Shown in pieces: positions 1-6,180 of a stretch of 10,043 nucleotides of DNA (the stretch's first letter is position 1; each line of letters opens with the position of its first letter). Under the pieces are notes generated by a model. It had not been told where the DNA came from and searched no databases. It saw only the letters and a program-made list of their open reading frames with translations. The position numbers were made by a program, and so were the translations under genes. The stretch is from Pseudomonadota bacterium. GTDB taxonomy: Bacteria; Pseudomonadota; Gammaproteobacteria; Acidithiobacillales; Acidithiobacillaceae. The DNA lies in contig JAKAVW010000088.1 in assembly GCA_021827445.1 (NCBI GenBank), positions 1-10,043 of the forward strand. The letters are read 5' to 3'.

Positions 1-378
1 ATGGATCGCGCCCGGGCGGAGCGCGAGCAGGCCATGGCCGCGTTGCAGGAAGCGCAGGATAAGTTGCGTTTGCGGGTGGCACAGGTATGGCGGAGCGCCC
101 GGGAAGCCGCGCTGCGCGTCAAAATGCGTGCACTCGCAGTTAAGCAGATGGAAGAGGCGCAGCGTCTGGTACGTTTGCGTTACGAAAATGGTATAGAGAC
201 CGTGACCGGCTTGCTGCACGGACAGGCGGAACTGGATCAGGCACGAGCCGAGCTGGTCGCCGCCCATTATGCGGAAGCGGTAGACCGCGGCGCCCTGTTG
301 CTGGCCATCGGCAAACTGAACCCTCAAGAAATCGTCGGTGTGCGCAATAGGCCCGCCGCAGAAGGAGCCCCCCAATGA
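1..378 (+). CDS. TolC-like outer membrane efflux protein, C-terminal part (5' end outside window)
   Basis: This is the C-terminal 125 codons of an outer-membrane channel of the TolC/OEP family, which forms the exit duct of tripartite pumps. The visible part is a long, Ala/Gln/Arg/Glu-rich helical stretch. It contains the typical OEP pattern of an 'RYENGI' turn followed by a helix ending in 'LLLAIGKL', which matches the last coiled-coil helices of TolC. The family is usually 400-500 residues, so the ATG at base 1 is most likely an internal Met and the true start lies upstream. The stop codon overlaps the start of the adaptor gene as ATGA at 375-378, which implies translational coupling. The family call rests on helix pattern and context, since the signal peptide and beta-barrel part are not visible. 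Confidence 0.82.
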   Translation: MDRARAEREQAMAALQEAQDKLRLRVAQVWRSAREAALRVKMRALAVKQMEEAQRLVRLRYENGIETVTGLLHGQAELDQARAELVAAHYAEAVDRGALLLAIGKLNPQEIVGVRNRPAAEGAPQ

Positions 379-1457
379 ACACATGGAAGCGGACCGTGCT
401 CATCGCCGCTCTGGCATGCTCTGCGACAGGCCTTGCCGCCTGCAGCAAATCACCCCCGGATGCGCGGCAAGTCCAGCGTCAAGTTCCGGCGCCGGTCATG
501 CAGACGGAGAGCCGGAGCGTGGCCGCCTTTGCCCGTGTTCCGGGCACGGTCACTGCCCGTCAGCAGATACAGCTCGGTTCTCGCCTGAGTGGCTATATTC
601 GCGCCCTGCGTGTGCGTGACGGACAGGCCGTAAAGGCGGGACAACTGCTTTTTGAGATCGACCCGACGGCGGTGCTGGGACAGGTGCAGCAGGCCCGGGC
701 TGGTTTGGCTGAAGCCGAATCCGCGCTCACGGACGCCCGCTCCAATTATGATCGATTCAAGGTCCTATATACCCAGCAGGCCATTCCCGAGAAGCAGTGG
801 GATCAGGTGAAATCGGCCTACGCCATGGCGCAGGCCCGCGTCGCTGCCGCCCAGGGGGGCATCAGCACGGCGCAGTCGCAACTGCGTTATGCCAGGGTAA
901 CGGCGCCATTCTCCGGCATTATCACGCGCAAATTCATGCAGAACGGGGATCTCGCCTCGCCTGGTCAGCCCATCCTGGCCTTGGCCGACATCTCCCGACT
1001 GGAGGTTCAGTGCAGTGTCAGCGGGACCCTGTACCGCAGTCTCCAAATCGGTCAGAAGGTCGTGGTCAGCGCCGACGGGAACAGTGTTCCCGCAACGGTT
1101 CTGGATCTGGTCGGAGCCGCGGACGCGATGACCCATGGCCACATGGTCAAACTCAGCCTGCCTGCAGCCAGCACGCTGCAAGCCGGTGATTACGTGAGCG
1201 TGGAAGTGCCGGTCACGCAGCGGCGGGCGCTGATGGTGCCAGCGGCTGCCTTGCTGGATCGTGCCGGTATTCCGGGTGTTTTCGTCGTGGATGCGCAAGA
1301 CATCGCGCGCTATCGCATGGTGCGGCCGGGGCAACGTACGCCGGAGGGCGTGGAAATTCTTTCCGGTCTGAGTGCGGGTGAGACGGTAGTCGCGGGTAAT
1401 CTCGCGGCGGTGAATAATGGCGACCATATTGCGCCAACCGGAGCCGTTCATGGCTGA
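375..1457 (+). CDS. RND efflux periplasmic adaptor (membrane fusion protein), lipoprotein
   Basis: This 360-residue protein is the adaptor that links the inner-membrane RND pump to the outer-membrane channel. It opens with a positively charged, hydrophobic signal and a lipobox L20-A-A-C23, so it should be lipid-anchored in the periplasm. A lipoyl-like half motif follows around residues 54-86 ('GYIRALRVRDGQ', 'VKAGQLLFEIDP'). Next come a coiled-coil hairpin at about 90-160, the second lipoyl half ('VTAPFSGIITR'), and beta-barrel and membrane-proximal domains to the end. This is the normal order in the HlyD/AcrA family. The start is supported by AGGAG at 363-367, seven bases before the ATG. The gene overlaps the upstream OMP gene by 4 bases and the downstream permease gene by 8. 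The substrate cannot be told from the sequence. Confidence 0.93.
   Translation: MNTWKRTVLIAALACSATGLAACSKSPPDARQVQRQVPAPVMQTESRSVAAFARVPGTVTARQQIQLGSRLSGYIRALRVRDGQAVKAGQLLFEIDPTAVLGQVQQARAGLAEAESALTDARSNYDRFKVLYTQQAIPEKQWDQVKSAYAMAQARVAAAQGGISTAQSQLRYARVTAPFSGIITRKFMQNGDLASPGQPILALADISRLEVQCSVSGTLYRSLQIGQKVVVSADGNSVPATVLDLVGAADAMTHGHMVKLSLPAASTLQAGDYVSVEVPVTQRRALMVPAAALLDRAGIPGVFVVDAQDIARYRMVRPGQRTPEGVEILSGLSAGETVVAGNLAAVNNGDHIAPTGAVHG
1440..1443 (+). promoter_or_regulatory. Ribosome binding site that decides the RND permease start
   Basis: GGAG lies six bases before the ATG at 1450. The frame is also open from an upstream ATG at 1417, which has no comparable Shine-Dalgarno sequence. The site therefore favours 1450 as the real start, inside the last codons of the adaptor gene. 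Confidence 0.6.
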
Positions 1458-4400
1458 ATCCGGGCAGCGGCACAATCTGGCGGGGCGGCTTGCCCGGTCA
1501 TTTTACCGATCCAAGATCACGGTCCTGATCATGGTGGCCATCGCCCTGTTCGGGGCCTTGGCCATGCTCGTCACGCCGCGCCTGTATAATCCTGAAATCG
1601 TGGTACCCGCTGCCGAAATTTTTATCATGCGGCCCGGCTCCGACAGCGAGGAGATTCACCATCTGGTGATCCGCCCGTTGGAAGCCCTGATGGCGTCCCT
1701 GCCTGGCGTGCATCACACCTTTGGGTATGCCATCAATGACATGGGTGTGGTCACCGTCGAGTTCAAGGTCGGCGCCAACGAAGAGAAGAGCCTGCTCGAA
1801 GTCTACAACCAGCTCAGCCGGAATATGGACAAAATGCCCCCCGGTACGGCGCAGCCGCTGGTGAAATCCATAGGCATCAATGACGTTCCGATTATGTCGG
1901 TGACACTGAGCTCCAGTCAGTTGACGCCTTTGGCGTTGCGTCAGGTCGGCGTGCGGTTCATGGACCAGTTGCAGAGTGTGCCGGACGTGGCGAACGCCGA
2001 GGTGATCGGCGGTAGCCCCCTGGCGATCAATGTCTGGCTGAATCCGGCCAAGCTCTCCAGTGTCGGCCTCAGCCTGCAAAACATTCAGCAGGCCCTGAAG
2101 GGGGGCAATGTCATTCTCCCCGGCGGCAATCTGGTGCATAACAACCAAGAGATTCCGCTGCGCATCAATGGGGCGGTGGGCTCGGCACGGGGGGTCGGCG
2201 ACCTCATTATCGGCAGTCATGACGGACAACCGATATTGCTGAAAGCGGTGGCCAGGGTCGCAGAGGGCGCTGCAGAAAACAACATCATGACCAGTGATAC
2301 CGCCGGGCGTGCCAACCGGATCGGCGTACCCGCGGGTACCACCATGCCGGCAGTCACCATCACCCTCGCCAAGCGTCCGGGGACCAATGCGGTGACCGTG
2401 ACGGACGCGATCAAGGCAAAGTTGGGGCGTCTGGAGCGGGAGGCATTACCGCAGGGGGTACATGTTTCCATCACCCGTGATTATGGCGCGCGCGCCGATG
2501 ACGCCGTCAGCACCCTCTTCGAGCATCTCGGCATCGCCGTCGGAGTGGTCGCCATCATCCTGATGATTTTCCTTGGATGGCGAGAAGCGGGCATCGTAAT
2601 TCTGACGGTACCGCTGACTCTGGGCGCCGTGCTGGGCATGGGCTGGCTGCTCGGGCAGACGATCAACCGGATTACCCTTTTTGCCCTGATCCTCTCACTG
2701 GGGCTGCTGGTGGACGGGGGTATTGTCGTTATCGAAAATATCCATCGCCACCTGCATGGTTGCGGTAAGGACGGCTTTGCCCGCTGCATCATCAACGCCA
2801 CCAATGAGATTGGCAATCCGACGAATATTGCGACGTTGGCGGTCATCCTCGCCTTTGTGCCCATGGCTTTTGTGACGGGGATGATGGGACCCTTCATGTT
2901 GCCCATCCCCATTTTTGTGCCTATTGCGATGATTGCATCGGTGCTGCTCGCCTATACGGTGGTGCCGTGGGGGGCTTACCGCTTTCTGGGCGGCAAAGCG
3001 GCCAGACAGGCTGACAGTGAGGACGGCGCGCATGAGGCGCGACCGGACGCCCTGCAGCGGGGATACATCCGGGTGTTCAAACCACTGCTGAAATTCCCTG
3101 GGCGCCGCAATCTTTTTTTCATCGTGGTTATGGTGCTGCTCCTGCTGGCGATGCTGATGCCGATGTGGCAGTTCATCCGGCCCCAGGGCATGAATGGGCC
3201 GCTCAGTGCGCTTGGCGTCAATCTGAAGATGCTTCCAGAGGGCAATGTCAGCGATTTCATGATTCAGGTGGATACCCCGGCGGGGACGGCCCTGGATGAA
3301 ACCGGACGGGTTACCGAAGCGGTGGGCAACGTGCTCAGCCGGAATCGCTATATCGAAAACTTCCAGACCTATCTGGGGCGTTCGGCGCCCGTGGATTTCG
3401 CGGGTCTGGTGCGTGGTGACCTGATGCGTGAAGGCAGCAATTACGCGCAGATTCAGGTCAACCTGGTGCCGCGGGATGAGCGGCCCATGTCCCACACCGT
3501 TTCCGTGGAAGTCTATAAGGCGTTGCGATCGGTCCGGGAACGTTTCCCGGATAGCGTTATCAAGATGTTCGAGGTGCCGCCGGGGCCGCCGGTACGGGCT
3601 CAGGTGGTGGCCGAACTCTATGGACCGAACTATGACCGATTGCGCCGGGTGGCGGGTGCGATCGAGCAGGATTTCCGCAAAGACTACGACATGATCAATG
3701 TGGATGACTCGGTGACGGCTACCGTGCCTGAGTATCTGCTGCATGTGGATCGGCAGAAGGCGATGCTCGCCGGCGTCGCACCGGCGCGGGTGGCCGCGCT
3801 GGTGCATGATTATGTGGCGGGCACCAGGCTGGGTGCCCTGCATGTGAAAAATGCCCGCGAGCCGGTGGATATCATGCTCCGCGTGCCTCCGGCGGATCGT
3901 GCTTGGCGCCAGCAGATACTCGACCTACAGGTGCAGAGCCGGAGCGGGCGGCAGGTACCTCTGGCGAGCATCGTGCAGATTGAACGGACGACGCTGACCA
4001 AGCCGATTTATGATCGTGATCAGCATCCCGTGGTGTATGTGACCGGAGATCTCATAGGTTCCAGCCCAGTCTATGCGGTGTTGTCCCTGAATCACCGGCT
4101 GGATGGCAAGACCATCGACGGTGTGCCGCTCAGCACGGCCAATCTGGGCTTTTCGCCAGCGCAGCCCGATGATATTACCCATTACCAGATTCTCTGGGGC
4201 GGTGACATGCGCCTGACCCTCAATGTATTCCGAGATCTCGGCGCCGCTTTTATTATCGCTCTGGTATTTATCTACCTCATGCTGGTGGCTTACTACCAGT
4301 CTTTCATGATGCCGGTGATCGTCATGGGCGCCATTCCCATGACGTTGATCGGGGTTTTCCCCGGACACTGGCTGTTGAATACACCGTTTAACGCCACTTC

Positions 4401-4725
4401 CATGATCGGGGTTATCGCGCTGGCGGGTGTCGTGGTGCGCAACTCCCTGTTGTTGATAGACTTCATCGTCGATTACCGGCGCCAGGGCTATCCGCTGGAA
4501 GAGGCGGTATTGCAGGCTGGCGCGGTGCGCTTCCGCCCCATTTTGCTGACCGCGCTGGCCATCATGTTTGGCTCTGCCATCATGGTGACCGATCCGGTTT
4601 TTGGTGGGCTGGCCGTTTCCTTGATTTTTGGCACTTTCGCCTCCACACTGCTGACATTGATCGTGATTCCATTGCTCTATTTCCTTTGGGAGCGGCGCTT
4701 CGTAACACAGACACAAGGAGTTTGA
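1450..4725 (+). CDS. RND family efflux transporter permease
   Basis: This is the inner-membrane pump, about 1,091 residues from the ATG at 1450 (AcrB has 1,049). TM1 is at about residues 23-41, followed by a large periplasmic porter domain. Further membrane segments lie at about 355-530, then TM7 near 560, a second periplasmic domain, and a C-terminal helix bundle from about 930. This is the duplicated RND fold. In TM4 the motif reads L-L-V-D422-G423-G424, followed by E429-N430. AcrB-type pumps have Asp-Asp here, so the second acid is missing. In TM10 the motif V-V-R997-N-S has Arg where AcrB has the proton-relay Lys. It lacks the Met-rich features expected of CusA-like metal pumps, and an HAE/NFE-like subgroup seems more likely. 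The family is certain, but substrate and subgroup are not. It is the third gene of the pump operon and ends 6 bases before the DUF2892 gene. Confidence 0.95.
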   Translation: MAESGQRHNLAGRLARSFYRSKITVLIMVAIALFGALAMLVTPRLYNPEIVVPAAEIFIMRPGSDSEEIHHLVIRPLEALMASLPGVHHTFGYAINDMGVVTVEFKVGANEEKSLLEVYNQLSRNMDKMPPGTAQPLVKSIGINDVPIMSVTLSSSQLTPLALRQVGVRFMDQLQSVPDVANAEVIGGSPLAINVWLNPAKLSSVGLSLQNIQQALKGGNVILPGGNLVHNNQEIPLRINGAVGSARGVGDLIIGSHDGQPILLKAVARVAEGAAENNIMTSDTAGRANRIGVPAGTTMPAVTITLAKRPGTNAVTVTDAIKAKLGRLEREALPQGVHVSITRDYGARADDAVSTLFEHLGIAVGVVAIILMIFLGWREAGIVILTVPLTLGAVLGMGWLLGQTINRITLFALILSLGLLVDGGIVVIENIHRHLHGCGKDGFARCIINATNEIGNPTNIATLAVILAFVPMAFVTGMMGPFMLPIPIFVPIAMIASVLLAYTVVPWGAYRFLGGKAARQADSEDGAHEARPDALQRGYIRVFKPLLKFPGRRNLFFIVVMVLLLLAMLMPMWQFIRPQGMNGPLSALGVNLKMLPEGNVSDFMIQVDTPAGTALDETGRVTEAVGNVLSRNRYIENFQTYLGRSAPVDFAGLVRGDLMREGSNYAQIQVNLVPRDERPMSHTVSVEVYKALRSVRERFPDSVIKMFEVPPGPPVRAQVVAELYGPNYDRLRRVAGAIEQDFRKDYDMINVDDSVTATVPEYLLHVDRQKAMLAGVAPARVAALVHDYVAGTRLGALHVKNAREPVDIMLRVPPADRAWRQQILDLQVQSRSGRQVPLASIVQIERTTLTKPIYDRDQHPVVYVTGDLIGSSPVYAVLSLNHRLDGKTIDGVPLSTANLGFSPAQPDDITHYQILWGGDMRLTLNVFRDLGAAFIIALVFIYLMLVAYYQSFMMPVIVMGAIPMTLIGVFPGHWLLNTPFNATSMIGVIALAGVVVRNSLLLIDFIVDYRRQGYPLEEAVLQAGAVRFRPILLTALAIMFGSAIMVTDPVFGGLAVSLIFGTFASTLLTLIVIPLLYFLWERRFVTQTQGV

Positions 4726-4731
4726 CTGCAG

Positions 4732-4953
4732 ATGAATACTGAACGTTGGGTGCGCGTGATTGCCGGCTTTTTTGTGCTGGCCAGTGTGGTGTTGGGCGCT
4801 CCGGCCAGCCCGGTGTTTGTGAGTGAATGGTTTTTGGCCTTCACCCTTTTCGTGGGCTTTAACCTGCTGCAAAGCGGTTTCACCTCTATTTGCCCGCTGG
4901 ATCGCATCCTGCTGAAGCTCGGGGTGCCAGGTTCCGGGGGCTGCGGACGTTAA
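4732..4953 (+). CDS. DUF2892 (YgaP transmembrane-like) small membrane protein
   Basis: This 73-residue protein has two hydrophobic helices (about 6-22 and 29-48). The conserved DUF2892 signature follows: F-N-L-L-Q-S-G-F, then S-I-C54-P-L-D. In E. coli YgaP a domain of this family is fused to the C-terminus of a rhodanese domain and anchors it in the inner membrane. Here it is a free-standing gene placed three bases before a rhodanese gene. A second cysteine, C71, sits in a short Gly-rich tail, so the protein offers two thiols near the membrane surface. AAGGAG at 4715-4720 lies 11 bases before the ATG, a little far but usable. A role in presenting or channelling sulfane sulfur at the membrane is inferred from the YgaP precedent and the neighbour. 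Confidence 0.85.
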   Translation: MNTERWVRVIAGFFVLASVVLGAPASPVFVSEWFLAFTLFVGFNLLQSGFTSICPLDRILLKLGVPGSGGCGR

Positions 4954-4956
4954 ACC

Positions 4957-5382
4957 ATGGAGCATAAAATTCTTTTTTTTATAGAGTCCCAATGGCCACT
5001 GTTGCTGGGCGCGGGCGCTTTGATCGTCATGATTTTCAAGGGACCGTTGACGCGCGGGGTAGCGGGTATCCATGAGGTGGATCCGGTCGCCGCGGTGCAG
5101 TTGATCAACCACGAAGATGCCGTCATCATTGATGTGCGCGAGCAGGGCGAGTGGTCCCAGGGGCATCTGCCCGGTGCCCGGCACATTCCGCTGGGTGATT
5201 TGCCCAAGTATATGCAGGAACTGGAGAAGCATCGCGGGCATCATGTCATTTGCCAGTGCGCGAGCGGCATGCGTTCGGCGCGTGCCGCGGCCAGCCTGAA
5301 AAAAGCCGGTTTTGATAAGATTTACAGCCTGAAAGGTGGAATCAACGCCTGGCGGGGTGCCGGGCTGCCGGTAGAGAAGTGA
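4957..5382 (+). CDS. Membrane-anchored rhodanese, YibN-like
   Basis: This is a 141-residue sulfurtransferase-family protein. An N-terminal membrane helix (about 13-27) is followed by positive residues K28 and R33, so the rhodanese domain (about 38-141) should face the cytoplasm. Rhodanese marks are D59-V-R61, G-H70-L-P-G-A, and the active-site loop C101-A-S-G-M-R-S with the catalytic Cys. The C-terminal 'GGINAWRGAGLP' is also typical. Length, architecture and stretches such as L-I-N-x-E-D-A-V match E. coli YibN (143 residues), which as I recall it lacks the Cys loop present here. Like yibN, this gene sits directly before a grxC-type gene. No strong Shine-Dalgarno site is visible. The start lies three bases after the DUF2892 stop, so coupled translation is likely. 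The sulfur donor and acceptor are unknown. Confidence 0.9.
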   Translation: MEHKILFFIESQWPLLLGAGALIVMIFKGPLTRGVAGIHEVDPVAAVQLINHEDAVIIDVREQGEWSQGHLPGARHIPLGDLPKYMQELEKHRGHHVICQCASGMRSARAAASLKKAGFDKIYSLKGGINAWRGAGLPVEK

Positions 5383-5384
5383 TC

Positions 5385-5672
5385 ATGAAGGGGGGGGCGG
5401 CGGTGCGGATGTACGTGACTGGCGCCTGCCCCTATTGCCGCCGGGCCGAAGCCCTGTTACGCAATAAGGGCATTACCCCCGAGATTATTCGGGTGGACCG
5501 GGACGTTGCGCAACGCCAGACCATGCAGAATCTCGCCCACGGGCGGCGGTCCGTCCCGCAAATATTTATCAACGGCCAGCATGTGGGCGGGTATGATGAC
5601 ATCGCCGCCATGGACCGTCGCGGGGCCTTGGATCCCCTGTTGCAGGAAACGGGCCGGGAGCGTGGAGAATAA
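5385..5672 (+). CDS. grxC: Glutaredoxin, GrxC-like
   Basis: This is a 95-residue dithiol glutaredoxin that reduces disulfides and glutathione mixed disulfides with GSH in the cytoplasm. The active site is C15-P-Y-C18. The GSH-binding cis-Pro motif is S-V-P58-Q-I-F-I-N-G, followed by G-G-Y-D-D and a C-terminal 'GALDPLL' that strongly resembles E. coli GrxC. The ATG at 5385 is preferred because the first beta strand (V-R-M-Y-V) needs residues before Met9. The purine stretch AGAGAAG at 5373-5379 can serve as ribosome site. A GTG at 5379, overlapping the rhodanese stop, is an alternative that adds two residues. Codons 2-5 contain a run of eight G (5390-5397). The rhodanese-glutaredoxin order equals yibN-grxC of enterobacteria. 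Confidence 0.9.
   Translation: MKGGAAVRMYVTGACPYCRRAEALLRNKGITPEIIRVDRDVAQRQTMQNLAHGRRSVPQIFINGQHVGGYDDIAAMDRRGALDPLLQETGRERGE
5390..5397 (+). repeat. Run of eight G at the start of the glutaredoxin gene
   Basis: Eight consecutive G residues cover codons 2-5 of the glutaredoxin frame. Such tracts are prone to replication slippage and to sequencing error. A one-base change would shift the frame, although the Met codon at 5409 could still give a short product lacking part of the first strand. Confidence 0.7.
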
Positions 5673-5699
5673 CGGTTCAATGCAGAATCGGGGGAGACG

Positions 5700-6134
5700 A
5701 TGACATCCGTGATATTACTTTGTCCTGCCTGTGGCGCCGTCAACCGGGTGCCCAAAGAGCGTCTGGGGGAGAATCCCAAGTGCGGCAAATGCCATGCGCT
5801 GATTTTTCCTGATCACCCCGTTCATCTCAACAGCAATCGTTTTTCTGCATACATTCAAAACAACGAATTGCCGGTGTTGATTGATTTCTGGGCGCCCTGG
5901 TGCGGACCCTGCCGAACGATGGCACCGCAGTTTGAGCAGGCCGGGCGGGCGTTGCGGGGGCGCGTGCTCTTCGCCAAGGTGAATACCGAAGACGAACCGC
6001 ACATCGGTGGCCGCTTTCAAATTCGTTCTATCCCGACCATGGTGCTTTTCAGGGCAGGCAAAGAACTGGCGCGCGTCAGCGGCGCCATGGGGGCGGTGGA
6101 ACTTCAGCGCTGGCTGGTGGGGCAGGGTGTCTGA
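5700..6134 (+). CDS. trxC: Thioredoxin 2 with N-terminal zinc ribbon, TrxC-like
   Basis: This 144-residue cytoplasmic thioredoxin reduces protein disulfides. Two CxxC pairs at the N-terminus (C8-P-A-C11 and C28-G-K-C31) form the zinc ribbon that defines TrxC/thioredoxin 2. The thioredoxin domain follows from about 45, with active site W67-C68-G-P-C71 and cis-Pro in S-I-P112-T. Length and layout equal E. coli TrxC (139 residues), whose zinc centre is linked to oxidative-stress sensing. GGGGAG at 5691-5696 precedes the ATG, with a rather short gap of three bases. It lies 27 bases after the glutaredoxin gene, in the position where secB follows grxC in enterobacteria. It probably belongs to the same transcript and works on related thiol damage. 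Confidence 0.93.
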   Translation: MTSVILLCPACGAVNRVPKERLGENPKCGKCHALIFPDHPVHLNSNRFSAYIQNNELPVLIDFWAPWCGPCRTMAPQFEQAGRALRGRVLFAKVNTEDEPHIGGRFQIRSIPTMVLFRAGKELARVSGAMGAVELQRWLVGQGV

Positions 6135-6167
6135 GATTGCCTGGCGTCCCGATATTTCTGAATCAGT

Positions 6168-6172
6168 AGGAG
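6168..6172 (+). promoter_or_regulatory. Ribosome binding site that decides the GTG start of the amidase
   Basis: AGGAG lies eight bases before GTG 6181. The frame is open much further upstream, to 6007 inside trxC, but that extension has no such site. It would also push the twin-arginine signal about 70 residues into the protein, so 6181 is the better start. Confidence 0.65.
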
Positions 6173-6180
6173 AAGGGGCG

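Noticed and set aside
1417..1449. Upstream ATG for the RND permease
   Set aside because: It has no good Shine-Dalgarno site and a longer overlap with the adaptor. ATG 1450 has GGAG at the right distance.
3925..5244. Long minus-strand open frame (439 codons), and similar ones at 2695-3843, 1498-2229 and 765-1475
   Set aside because: They lie opposite well-supported conserved genes, their translations are rich in His, Arg and Gln with no domain, and such antisense frames are common in GC-rich DNA.
6007..6180. N-terminal extension of the amidase frame into trxC
   Set aside because: It overlaps trxC, lacks a ribosome site and would bury the Tat signal. GTG 6181 with AGGAG is much better.
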